DNA from: UBA5189 sp035631615
GTDB lineage: Bacteria > Chloroflexota > Limnocylindria > Limnocylindrales > CSP1-4
Assembly (NCBI GenBank): GCA_035631615.1
Contig: DASQIK010000066.1
Coordinates: forward strand, 1 to 64,000
Length of the DNA: 64,000 bases
Direction: 5' to 3'
A program made the position numbers and the translations under genes. Each line of letters opens with the position of its first letter. The first letter of the stretch is position 1. Below are positions 43,823 to 51,587 of this stretch, piece by piece. A model generated the notes under the pieces. It worked only from the letters and a program-made list of their open reading frames with translations. It did no database searches and had not been told where the DNA came from.

Positions 43823-43870
43823 GTGGTGAGCCCGCAGGGACTTGAACCCTGAACCCGCTGATTAAGAGTC
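43823..43870 (-). repeat. Left attachment site, tRNA-Lys 3' fragment
   Basis: 48 bp identical to 57160-57207. It contains the 3' part of tRNA-Lys from the anticodon loop to CCA, without the 5' part, so it cannot make a tRNA. Confidence 0.95.
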
Positions 43871-43960
43871 CCGGCAGGGGTGGCCGGGAGTGTCCGGACG
43901 AGGAGGCTGTGCGAATGGCGGCCGGTCCCCAGGCCGGGGTTGGACGGGCGCGACCGCTGG

Positions 43961-43983
43961 CGTTGCTACCAGCCGTTGCTACC
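43961..43983 (+). promoter_or_regulatory. Left integrase arm-type sites (2 x CGTTGCTACC)
   Basis: CGTTGCTACC at 43961-43970 and 43974-43983, 13 bp apart, about 90 bp inside the left end. The same 10-mer occurs twice inside the right end in the same orientation. Paired short repeats beside both ends are how tyrosine-integrase arm sites are arranged. Confidence 0.6.
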
Positions 43984-44029
43984 AGCGCTGCCCTAAAGGG
44001 CTTGCCTGACATTCTCGGGCGAGGCCTCA

Positions 44030-45490
44030 CTACCGATTCATGGCCTCGCGGAACGGCTCGTGCAGGAAATCTCTCAGCGGTATCGGCTTGTCCAGGGCTC
44101 TGGGAATTCCGAGCTCGATGGCGCGCCGTCGGATCAACGTTCGCCACTCGCGACGTCGCCGTGGGTCGACCATCGCTTCGTCGACGTCCAGATCAGGATC
44201 ACGGTCGAACCGCCAAGGTCCCGACCCGCCCGCTTCGAGGAGCAGACGGGCGAGGATCGCCCGTCTGAGAAGATCGCGCCACCGATCGAACAGGACGGCC
44301 ACGCGGTCGTCGACCATGACCTGATCGAGTCCTCGCGCGGCGAAGAGATCCTCCCAGCGCTTCGGTGGGATGACCTCGCCGTGGGCGACCTTCCCGCGAA
44401 TCTTGAGCAGCTCACCGACGTCCTCGAAGATCGCCGAGGGCGGGTCGCCGGCGCGCGCGAGGAGCTGAGCCGCTCGAGTCTTGATTCTGAGCGTGATCTC
44501 CTCGCGCTCACCGGTCGAGAGCGCGGCCTCGAGGCCGATGGCGATGTCGATGACGACGTCCGCCCAGGCAGCGGTCCGGTGCGATCGGTTGAACCGGCTC
44601 AGGGCGACGATGATCGCGGGCGGGATCTTCACCTTCGAGCGATCGTCGAGCTCGCAGATGCGCGTTGCGATCGCATCGATCCCGGCGAGTTCCTCAGCAT
44701 TGACGACACCTACGCGGAGCCAGGATGTAGCCTGCTCGGGATCCACGGCAACTGCGTTCGGCCCGCCGGTGTGGACCATCTTCGGCTGTCCATAAACCTC
44801 GAAGGGCTCGACGATCGACCCCGCCGTAACAAGGCGGAGCGCCGTCGAACCGTGCGCGAGGTGTGGCCGAACATCGAACGCGACGATCCAGCCATCGCGG
44901 CCCGATCCCTCGGCGACGAGGAACGCACTCGGCTCCGTCGAACCCCAGCTCACGTGCGCGTCGTCGCTCGCGCTGGCGCCCTCAGGGATCTCCGGTGAGA
45001 TCGTCTCCCGGATGCCGTGGACGTGGCGGATCCGAGCGTCGTGGAGCTCCTGACCGTCGACCGCACTCGCGTCCAAGTCAAGGAGGAGGCGCATCACGCG
45101 AACCGGCTGCTCAGGGTGCTCGAGGTGGTCTAAGAGCTCGTCGACCTGCGGGCCCGGGCCCGACACCACCTCGCCGTACCGGAGTGTCTCGACCGTGGCG
45201 GCCGCAACGACACCACGAACGAGGGCCTCGACGTATTCCTCCGCGCGGCCGAACCCGAGCCTCCATCGGCCGGGGATGAGTTCGTTGAGTTCGTTTGCCA
45301 GGTCATCCTCTGCCGCCCCGCGGCCGCGCAGCCGCCAAAGCCGTCGGCGCTCGATCCAGGGGTTGTCGCGGCCAGGCGCGGGGATTAGGCCGGCGGCCTC
45401 GAGACGGGGCAGCTCGGCCTTCAGGTACCGGATCGCAGCGTCGCGGATTCGCTCACGAGTCACCGCATCGATCGGGAAGGATGTCGCCAC
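44030..45490 (-). CDS. Apea-like HEPN-domain protein, probable anti-phage defence cargo
   Basis: 486 residues, soluble. Residues about 290-425 resemble the ApeA-type HEPN domain: PAIIVALSRFNRSHR, then DVVIDIAIGLEAALS and the HEPN RNase motif Rx4H as R365-GKVA-H370. The first 280 residues are a mixed alpha/beta region I cannot name, filling the place of the ApeA N-terminal domain. HEPN proteins of this type cut tRNA or mRNA during abortive infection. GTG start. It lies alone at the left end of the element, between arm sites and 490 bp of non-coding DNA, the usual place for cargo. Confidence 0.65.
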   Translation of the reverse strand: MATSFPIDAVTRERIRDAAIRYLKAELPRLEAAGLIPAPGRDNPWIERRRLWRLRGRGAAEDDLANELNELIPGRWRLGFGRAEEYVEALVRGVVAAATVETLRYGEVVSGPGPQVDELLDHLEHPEQPVRVMRLLLDLDASAVDGQELHDARIRHVHGIRETISPEIPEGASASDDAHVSWGSTEPSAFLVAEGSGRDGWIVAFDVRPHLAHGSTALRLVTAGSIVEPFEVYGQPKMVHTGGPNAVAVDPEQATSWLRVGVVNAEELAGIDAIATRICELDDRSKVKIPPAIIVALSRFNRSHRTAAWADVVIDIAIGLEAALSTGEREEITLRIKTRAAQLLARAGDPPSAIFEDVGELLKIRGKVAHGEVIPPKRWEDLFAARGLDQVMVDDRVAVLFDRWRDLLRRAILARLLLEAGGSGPWRFDRDPDLDVDEAMVDPRRRREWRTLIRRRAIELGIPRALDKPIPLRDFLHEPFREAMNR

Positions 45491-45610
45491 CGAATCGCTC
45501 TAGATCAGGAGCGTCGCGCTTGGCATCTCGGTCAAGAGTAGAGCGCCTCCGTCCGCTGACTGCATGTCTCGCTAGGGTAGATTCCGGAACTCGACCGGTA
45601 GGAGGGATCC

Positions 45611-45703
45611 GTGGCGGCCTCGGTGTGCTCCTCAGCACGGTCAGCCTGCTCGAAGTGTGGCCATGACGACAGGCTCGAGCTCACCTTCGTGGTGTCGACA
45701 TGA
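45611..45703 (+). CDS. Candidate 30-aa ORF in the long intergenic region
   Basis: GTG with GGAGGGAT 5-6 nt upstream, 30 codons, product containing CSKCGHDD, a lone CxxC. Its TGA overlaps an ATG at 45700 (98 codons, atypical composition, not called). The rest of 45491-45983 shows no convincing gene; the promoter for the HEPN gene must lie there too. Confidence 0.3.
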   Translation: MAASVCSSARSACSKCGHDDRLELTFVVST

Positions 45704-45983
45704 CGACCACGGTCCCGGTCGAGGTCCGGCACTACCTCGACGTCGGCGCCTGGTCATCGCGCTCGCGCTCTTCGGCACGGCGCTCACCGCCCGCCGGCGC
45801 GTCATCGTGGTGCCGTACCGCCCGACGATCCAGGTGCCGGTCCCGTGATCGGGCGGTGATGACCCCGGGCGCGGTCACGCGAGCTGGTCGTTTCGCGCGA
45901 AACGAGATCGTCGTCGACCCGCGGCGCCGGGGCGGCTGGATGGTATCGGCGGCCGTTTATGTGGCGATCACTGGTGGGGCCGC

Positions 45984-46772
45984 ATGGATCCGCTGACGGC
46001 GCTGCTTGGCACGGTGGGCGTCGCCACAGTGGGTGTAGTCGCGACCCTCATTCTGAAGAAGGCCGGGTTCGACGAGGTCGATATCGGGGTCAACCCGCCG
46101 CGATTCAAGATCTCCCGCAAGAAGCCTGAGCCGTCCCACGGCGGGTCGCCCCTACCGAGTGTCGAGCCGCCGGCGCCGACCGGCTCAGAGATCCAGCGTG
46201 AGCGAGACCAGCTGCGAGAGGCGATCTTCGCGTATAGCGAGGCCGCGCAGGCGCTCGAGGCCCTGCTCGGATGCAAGGCAGTTGAGCGCGACCGATACGC
46301 TCGGGAGTGGTTCGACAGCCTGTGCAACGGCCTCGAGACCGCACTTAGGACCTCAACGGAGGAGCGCTATCGAGCGAGCGTCTGGGCCAGTCGCGCCGAT
46401 CCCGAGAACTTCGATGCAGTCGGCCTTGGCAAGTTCGATCCTCACGACGTCCGCTACCAGAAGCTGAAACGGACGGGCACCATCGGCGGCGAGGCGTTCG
46501 CCGTCACGAGCGGCGAGAAATACTGCCCCGACATCCACGATCCGGACTGCAATTGGGTGCCACGGAGCACGAAGAAATCGAAGTACCGAAGCCTGTTCGC
46601 GGTGGCGCTCGTCGACCTCGAAAACGAAACGCGACGCTGGGGCGTACTGACGATCGATTGCAACATCAAGGACGGGTTCTCAAAACTCGACCAACAGGTC
46701 GCGCGTCATTTCGGCGAGCTAGCGTCGCTGGGCGAGCTGGTCTGGCGTCGCAAGGAAGCACCGCCGGTCTAA
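45984..46772 (+). CDS. Membrane-anchored GAF-like domain protein
   Basis: 262 residues: N-terminal membrane helix (about 5-25), a proline-rich linker (about 45-70), a helical segment (about 70-130) and a C-terminal GAF-like fold. The latter reads GTIGGEAFAVTSGEKYC, then FAVALVDLENETRRWGVLTIDC and a final helix. GAF domains bind small molecules; with no output domain it may be a sensor or a defence component. Codon composition is less GC-extreme than in the flanking chromosome. Follows the element's non-coding region on the plus strand. Confidence 0.5.
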   Translation: MDPLTALLGTVGVATVGVVATLILKKAGFDEVDIGVNPPRFKISRKKPEPSHGGSPLPSVEPPAPTGSEIQRERDQLREAIFAYSEAAQALEALLGCKAVERDRYAREWFDSLCNGLETALRTSTEERYRASVWASRADPENFDAVGLGKFDPHDVRYQKLKRTGTIGGEAFAVTSGEKYCPDIHDPDCNWVPRSTKKSKYRSLFAVALVDLENETRRWGVLTIDCNIKDGFSKLDQQVARHFGELASLGELVWRRKEAPPV

Positions 46773-46875
46773 CGTGCCCGCGAAACCGGCTAGGCGTTAC
46801 GCCGGATACGGCGATATAGTCCAACCGGACGTCGATCACGGAACGACGATCCAGTCGGGGAGATTCGAGGAGGAC

Positions 46876-47055
46876 ATGCTGGAGCGAAATGGGTCCCACC
46901 GTCGGGGGGCGGAGGTGAACCCAACGGTCGGCAGTCCGCTTGGCAAGTTGATCAAGCGGGAAATCGACAGTCGGGAATACGTCCGCCAGGTCAACGAGAA
47001 GAGGGAGCGCCACGGCCTCCCCCCGATCAGACCGCAGACCGCCGACGGGCAATAG
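46876..47055 (+). CDS. Small 59-aa hypothetical protein
   Basis: 59 residues, charged, beginning MLERNGSHRRG and including GKLIKREIDSREYVRQVNEKRER. Start chosen at ATG 46876 because GAGGAGG lies 3-9 nt upstream; a GTG at 46774 is in frame and would couple it to the GAF gene. A terminator follows 30 bp downstream. Unrecognised. Confidence 0.5.
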   Translation: MLERNGSHRRGAEVNPTVGSPLGKLIKREIDSREYVRQVNEKRERHGLPPIRPQTADGQ

Positions 47056-47081
47056 TTCACCCGCACCGCACTCATACGAAG

Positions 47082-47114
47082 GCCCCGCTAGGTCCCGCCA
47101 GGCGGGGCTTCTTC
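47082..47114 (+). terminator. Intrinsic terminator after the 59-aa gene
   Basis: GCCCCGC (47082-47088) pairs with GCGGGGC (47102-47108) across a 13-nt loop, followed by TTCTTC. It ends the transcript of the two plus-strand genes upstream. Confidence 0.6.
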
Positions 47115-47294
47115 ATGCCCGGGAAAGCCCGAGGCCAGGCGGGTTCGTGCGCGTCCGCGGATCCAACTCGGGGGCCATCGGCGGCCGCCAGGTTGCCGAC
47201 CGCGTGGCGGTGCGCGTTGCGGCTGCTCGTCGCGCCCGGGCACGTTCCGCGCGGAAACGAGATCGACCTCCCGCGGACCCGGAGCGATCCGAGG

Positions 47295-48413
47295 GTGGGC
47301 GAGGCGAGTCACGTACGGCTCACCGGGTGGGTCGGCTTCTCCACTATCGCGGTCGCCGCCGCTGGCCTGATCCTCGTCGCCGGACGGGGAATGGGCTTCT
47401 ACAACGACGAGTGGTGGTTCATCCTCGGCCGCTCGATCTCGGACCCGGTGACATGGTTCGCCGCGCACAACGAGCATTGGGTGACGCTCCACGTCATCGT
47501 CTACCTCGGCCTCCACCAGCTAGTCGGCGAGAGCTCGTATCTCCCGTACCTGGCCGCCCTCATGGCCGTCCACGTCTCGGCGGCTGCCGCGCTGTTCATC
47601 CTCGTCCGGCGGATCCGCGACGGCTGGGCGCCGCTTGCCGTCACGTCGATCTTCCTCGTCCTCGGATCGGGCTTCGAAAACCTGTTCTGGGGTTTCCAGA
47701 TGGGGATGGTCGGCGGCCTCAGCCTCGGTCTGTGGGCACTCGTCGCCGTGCCACGGCGGCCGATCGTCGCGGCGGTGCTGCTGCTCGCGGGGGTCGCGAC
47801 GTCGGGCTCCGTCCTTTTCGGGGTCGCGGCGGCGTGCGTGTACCTGCTGCTGACCCGTCCACGCTGGGCCGCGATCACGCTGCTGCCTGTTGCCGCCTAT
47901 GGCGTGTGGTGGGTGGTCATCGGCGCTGCCACGGCACGCAACGAGCACCTCCCGTTCAATCTCGGCTGGACGCTTGGGTATCCCGGCAACGCGCTCGGTG
48001 CCTGGATGGGTGGTGTGACCGGCCTCGGCTTCGCGGGCGGCCTCGCAGTCCTGCTCGTCACGCCATACCTGCTGTATCGCTCGCGGCCCTTGAACCCGCT
48101 CGTCCTGGCGTCGATCGCGGCGATCACCGCCGAGGTCGCGGTGCTCACGTTGAGCCGGTCGGCGATCAACTCACCGTGGGCGCCCCGGTACGTCTACCTG
48201 TGCGCGCCGTGGGCGCTGATCGTCGCGTCGGCGATGCGGCTTCCGACGCTGGTCGCCCGCCCGGCGTTCGCTTGGGCATTGGCGGTCAACCTGCTGCTCG
48301 TCGTGTACTGGGGCCACCAGTGGCCGATCGAGCGAGGCAATCCGCCGGTTACCTGCCAGCCCGCGGCAGTCGCGGGCGCCAGCGTGTGCGAGACGAATTT
48401 CGCCGCTCGCTAG
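47295..48413 (+). CDS. Polytopic membrane protein, GT-C glycosyltransferase-like
   Basis: 372 residues with about nine membrane helices. After TM1 comes FYNDEWWFILGRS, an Asp-Glu pair in the first external loop like that of GT-C glycosyltransferases, then HNEHWVTLHVIVYLG. The frame is open from 47115, but the first 60 codons are basic and hydrophilic and start in the terminator, so I use GTG 47295. Phages and islands carry such enzymes to alter host surface sugars; no GtrA/GtrB partner is next to it. Confidence 0.55.
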   Translation: MGEASHVRLTGWVGFSTIAVAAAGLILVAGRGMGFYNDEWWFILGRSISDPVTWFAAHNEHWVTLHVIVYLGLHQLVGESSYLPYLAALMAVHVSAAAALFILVRRIRDGWAPLAVTSIFLVLGSGFENLFWGFQMGMVGGLSLGLWALVAVPRRPIVAAVLLLAGVATSGSVLFGVAAACVYLLLTRPRWAAITLLPVAAYGVWWVVIGAATARNEHLPFNLGWTLGYPGNALGAWMGGVTGLGFAGGLAVLLVTPYLLYRSRPLNPLVLASIAAITAEVAVLTLSRSAINSPWAPRYVYLCAPWALIVASAMRLPTLVARPAFAWALAVNLLLVVYWGHQWPIERGNPPVTCQPAAVAGASVCETNFAAR

Positions 48414-48532
48414 ACCCCCGCGAGCGCGTCCAGGTACGCGGTCCCGAACTCGACGGTGGGCTCGATCGCGGAGCCCTCGCCCCATTCGTTGAACGTGCCG
48501 CCACCGCCCGCCGCCAGGAGGACGCGACGCAC
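48410..48532 (-). pseudogene. Fragment of a glycoside-hydrolase C-terminus
   Basis: 40 codons: GTG then RRVLLAAGGGGTFNEWGEG, IEPTVEFGTAYLDAL, stop. FNEWGEGxxIEP followed by YLDAL is how GH99-like and related glycoside-hydrolase-type domains end. Only this tail remains. It starts 1 nt after the stop of the fibre-like gene, so it may be translated by coupling or be a leftover of a longer fused gene. Confidence 0.45.
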
Positions 48533-48533
48533 G

Positions 48534-49190
48534 TCAGGCGCCGGCCAACGAGGCCCAGAACTCGGGCGAGTACGACGTGGACGACAGAATGTTGAGCGCC
48601 CCGCCAGATGTCTGGACGGCCAATGCCTGGAAATACTGGCCGGCGGTCGGTTCCCATTCAGTCGAGCACGACAACCGCGTGACGTCGCCGTTGACTGCCC
48701 CTCGAACGTCCGACACGATCGCCACGCCATTGCACAGGATGTACAGGTAGCGGATGCCCGTGGCGTTCGACGCGAACTCGACGCTGGCACCGACGCGCCA
48801 CAGGCCGCCCATGCCGGTCGGGATGGTGAGCCGGTCCGTGTTGGAGCTCGTGCTGTGGATCGAGTCGGAGTCGTAGCGGTTCGTGTTGAACGTGAGCATC
48901 GTTCCGAAGTCGCCGGAGTTCCGCGACAGGTTCGCGTTGTTGTAGGCGCGGGCGCCATGGAGCGGCGTGTAGCCCCACGACGGCACCGTGCCGTTGCTCA
49001 CGTAGACCGTGCCGGCGGCTCCGGCCGCGATGTTGCCCCACGTCGCCCACGAGTTGCCGGCGTAGTTCGACTTGTAGAGCAGATTGTGCGTGGAGCACGA
49101 GTAGAGCGAGCCGTCCGGCACGGTGTTCGCGGCTGGTCGGTTCGCGTGGGTGTCGAGCCCGAGATGGATCCCGGCAACGGTGGCAGTCAT
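48534..49190 (-). CDS. Phage fibre-like protein with C1q-type C-terminal domain
   Basis: 218 residues. A repetitive N-terminal third (PDGSLYSCSTHNLLYKSNY; WGNIAAGAAGTVYV) resembles phage fibre trunk repeats. From about 80 on it has a C1q/TNF-like jelly-roll pattern (GARAYNN, FDTNRYD-like NTNRYDSDSIH, LYILCNGVAI) and ends YSPEFWASLAG, an ending common to phage tail or head fibre proteins. It would bind a receptor or decorate a particle. AGGGAGA ribosome site 6 nt before ATG 49190. No other structural genes accompany it. Confidence 0.6.
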   Translation of the reverse strand: MTATVAGIHLGLDTHANRPAANTVPDGSLYSCSTHNLLYKSNYAGNSWATWGNIAAGAAGTVYVSNGTVPSWGYTPLHGARAYNNANLSRNSGDFGTMLTFNTNRYDSDSIHSTSSNTDRLTIPTGMGGLWRVGASVEFASNATGIRYLYILCNGVAIVSDVRGAVNGDVTRLSCSTEWEPTAGQYFQALAVQTSGGALNILSSTSYSPEFWASLAGA

Positions 49191-49199
49191 GGCGTCTCC

Positions 49200-49310
49200 C
49201 TAGTGATTGTCGGCGAGATCGATGCCCGTCGAGCCGGCGCGGGCTGGCGCGAGGTGGCCACGGATGACGCCCCGCGGCCGGTCGACGGATGGTGCCCGGG
49301 TCCTGCTCAT
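49200..49310 (-). CDS. Candidate 36-aa ORF
   Basis: ATG 49310 overlaps the stop of the upstream small gene (ATGA) and the stop TAG directly precedes the ribosome site of the fibre gene. Product starts MSRTRAPSVDRPRG and ends DLADNH. Coupling geometry is the only support. Confidence 0.35.
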   Translation of the reverse strand: MSRTRAPSVDRPRGVIRGHLAPARAGSTGIDLADNH

Positions 49311-49549
49311 GCCGTGACTCCGCGAGCGCGATCGGCGCGGATCCGGAGCTCGGCGAGCTCATTGCACTCGACCGGTGTCAGCGCGAGACCCTCGCCGGCG
49401 GCGCGACGCTCGAGCGCCGTGTACCGGATCCCGACGTCGGATCCGGCCAGGGCGCCTCGTCGGCGCATGAGCAGGCTCGAGGCGCGCTGGCCGTCGGCGG
49501 CCGCCGCGGCTTGGGCGGGCGGGGTTGGGCGGATCCGACGTCGAGCCAT
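49307..49549 (-). CDS. Small basic hypothetical protein
   Basis: 80 residues: Arg/Ala-rich N-terminus (MARRRIRPTPPAQ) and a helical half (YTALERRAAGEGLALTPVECNELAELRIRAD). Lies 2 bp after the small terminase gene and overlaps the next ORF by 4 nt, so it is read in the same operon. Not recognised. Confidence 0.5.
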   Translation of the reverse strand: MARRRIRPTPPAQAAAAADGQRASSLLMRRRGALAGSDVGIRYTALERRAAGEGLALTPVECNELAELRIRADRARGVTA

Positions 49550-49551
49550 GC

Positions 49552-49935
49552 CTACCTCCGCCTCGGGCCGTACCAGCGGGCCTGGGCGCCGCGACGAGCG
49601 AACCTGGTCGCTGCGGCCGAGGCATCGTCCGGATCCTCGTCCGGCAGCTGGAGCCTGCCGATGAGCCGGCCGAGGAGCTCGCGCTGCTGCCGTTGCTCGG
49701 CGAGCAGCGGGTGGGCAGTCAGCTGGCCCCGGCTGCCAGGGATGGCGAGCTCGGCGCCGGCGAGCGCGGTTGCGATGAAGTCGATCGAGTCGAGCGTGCG
49801 ACACGCCTCGGCGAGCAGCTCGAGCTCGGGGACCGAGAAGTCGAAGTCGGCGACCAGGCGGCGCCAGAGCCGGCGACCACGAGCGCCGAGGCCGCGCGGG
49901 GCGGGGGTCAGACCGGCCACGGCATATTCATGCAT
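49552..49935 (-). CDS. P27-like phage terminase small subunit
   Basis: 127 residues. GLGARGRRLWRRLVADFDF, then ELELLAEACRTLDSIDFIA, GQLTAHPLLAEQR and LLGRLIGRLQLPDED follow the P27 small-terminase pattern (W, acidic central helix, HP, then LGLP-like end). Small terminases recognise packaging sites on DNA. There is no large terminase gene next to it or anywhere in the element, which is how packaging-hijacking satellites are built. Start ATG 49935; an ATG 27 nt upstream is possible. Confidence 0.6.
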   Translation of the reverse strand: MHEYAVAGLTPAPRGLGARGRRLWRRLVADFDFSVPELELLAEACRTLDSIDFIATALAGAELAIPGSRGQLTAHPLLAEQRQQRELLGRLIGRLQLPDEDPDDASAAATRFARRGAQARWYGPRRR

Positions 49936-50058
49936 GCGGGAAAAACAGCCCGATCCGGGCACCGAGGTCGCACGCGGCTGCGACGCGGTCCTCGTTTGGC
50001 GGTCGATCGAAAGTTCTGGACCCCCCTACCCGGCAATTCATGCACGGGCATGCACGAA

Positions 50059-50706
50059 TCATCGGAACTCGAGCCGAGGCCGACCGGCGCCGCTGAATCG
50101 GACGGCACCGCGCGGAGGCGCGAACGGGAACGTTGCCGGGAGGACGACCGGACGACGGACTGGAGCCGCACGCGCCGGGGTTCGCGCTTTCGAGGCGGCG
50201 TTCCGGACCGCGTCCTGGAGCAGCTGACGCTCGCGCGACAGCTGCTCGAGCTCCCGGGCCCTAGCCCGCGAAGCCCGGAGCTGCTCCTCGCGCTCCATGT
50301 CCTCGATCCATCGTGGCCACGGCCCCGATTCCCCGACCATCCTCCGGGCATACGTCTCAGCGTCTCGTTCCGCAGCGAGACGCTGCATGGCAAACCTTCC
50401 GGTCGCTCGCTGCCAGACGTGACGAAGCTCGTGCGCGAGCGTGCTCCGGTCCGCGCGCGGATGGACGAGGTAGATGGCGCCGTCGGCCTCCCAGCCCAGA
50501 ACCGGATCCTGGCGTGGATAGCGGCGCTGACCGATCGCCAGGCGAATGTCCGGCGCGAGCGACCGATCGGCCAGGTCGACGACCCATCGGACCGGTGGGA
50601 TCGCGCGCAAGCCGAGATCGAGAGCGATCGCACGAATGATCCCGTCGACCAGGCGGTGCGAGGCAGCCGGGATGGCCCGATTGGCAAGGTCGGCGTACGT
50701 CGTCAT
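50059..50706 (-). CDS. HELRH-motif putative metallopeptidase-like protein
   Basis: 215 residues. HELRH (STLAHELRHVWQ, about 90-101) fits the zincin HExxH pattern and ERDAETYARRM downstream could give the third ligand, as in SprT/ImmA-like or eCIS-type (DUF4157) domains. An N-terminal helical part and a basic C-terminal third (Arg/Ala/Pro-rich) flank it. It overlaps the coiled-coil gene by 4 nt. In phage elements such proteins relieve repression or accompany packaging; the role here is open. Confidence 0.55.
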   Translation of the reverse strand: MTTYADLANRAIPAASHRLVDGIIRAIALDLGLRAIPPVRWVVDLADRSLAPDIRLAIGQRRYPRQDPVLGWEADGAIYLVHPRADRSTLAHELRHVWQRATGRFAMQRLAAERDAETYARRMVGESGPWPRWIEDMEREEQLRASRARARELEQLSRERQLLQDAVRNAASKARTPARAAPVRRPVVLPATFPFAPPRGAVRFSGAGRPRLEFR

Positions 50707-51497
50707 GGCCCGACCCACCCCTCTGAGGCCTCGATATCGGCGATGAATCGCTGTTGCGCAGTCGCTGGCTCGTCGAGCGGCACGAGGCGCCTCTGGCCGG
50801 TGGCCGTCGCCGTGGGCGCCGGGCTCGTGGGCCGCGGCTTCCCGTCTGGATCCGCGATCCACTCCCCGGATGCGGTTTCGCGGTGCCAGCGCGCCAGGCG
50901 GCCCTCGTTCACGTCCCCTAGGGCCTGTTGCTGGCCGGGCAGCGCGAGCTCGTGCCAATTGGCCCGCGTCAGTCCACCGCACGATGGATGGCTCACGCCT
51001 CGAGGGCTGGTCTCGGGCGAGCCGCCAAACTGCTGCTCGGCGTGCGACCAGATCGTGAAGATCTCGTCGGAGACCTTCGACGCCTCCATCAGGAGCTCGT
51101 CGAGGCGAGCGATCGCCGCGCGATAGGGAGCGTGAAGGGCGCGCCTGGCGACCACCTTCGCCTCGTCCGTGATGATGGCGAGCGCGGCCTCGACCTTGCG
51201 TTGCTCGTCGGCCAGCGCGGCTGCTCGCGCCCTGGCCTCGGCGAGCTTGGCGTCTGCCGCGGCGACGGCCGCGCGCGCCTTGTCGAGCGCGGCTGCGTCC
51301 TTCCGGACGCCGGCGAGTAGATCGACCTCGATCGGCTCGACGGTCGCGGTCGCGTCGGCTAGGCGCGCTTCGGCTTCGCTGACGGCTGGGCCGACTCGTC
51401 GACGGTCGCGATCGAGCTCGTCACGCCTGCGTTCGAGCTCGGCGAGGCGCGGATCCGCGTGCCAGTCCGGGAGATCGATCTTTGTTCGGGTTGCCAT
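50703..51497 (-). CDS. Coiled-coil protein of the element
   Basis: 264 residues; residues 15-140 are nearly continuous heptad-like helix (LAELERRRDELDRDRRRVG; KARAAVAAADAKLAEARAR), followed by a globular part and a Thr/Pro/Ala linker. AAGGAGT lies 9 nt before ATG 51497. A run of nine G residues (51517-51525, plus strand) lies 20 nt upstream of the start. Similar long coiled-coil proteins are common in small phage-related elements; function not known. Confidence 0.55.
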   Translation of the reverse strand: MATRTKIDLPDWHADPRLAELERRRDELDRDRRRVGPAVSEAEARLADATATVEPIEVDLLAGVRKDAAALDKARAAVAAADAKLAEARARAAALADEQRKVEAALAIITDEAKVVARRALHAPYRAAIARLDELLMEASKVSDEIFTIWSHAEQQFGGSPETSPRGVSHPSCGGLTRANWHELALPGQQQALGDVNEGRLARWHRETASGEWIADPDGKPRPTSPAPTATATGQRRLVPLDEPATAQQRFIADIEASEGWVGP

Positions 51498-51587
51498 GGC
51501 GGTTGACTCCTTGTCTGGGGGGGGGTTAGAGGGCTGGGCTCTTTGGCGATCGCTGCCTCCAGCGCGAGCGGGGCGAGCACGTCGTCG

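Noticed and set aside
43761..44147. Minus-strand frame across the left attachment site
   Set aside because: Contains the translated tRNA fragment; no ribosome site or homology.
45700..45996. 98-codon frame in the element's long intergenic region
   Set aside because: Ser/Arg-rich composition in the first half, no motif, and it overlaps the GAF gene start; only the 30-codon ORF before it has a good ribosome site.
51359..51587. Possible coding continuation after the RepA-like ATPase, through a run of nine G/C
   Set aside because: About 25 codons look gene-like, but the frame then overlaps the coiled-coil gene out of frame; a homopolymer frameshift cannot be judged from one sequence.
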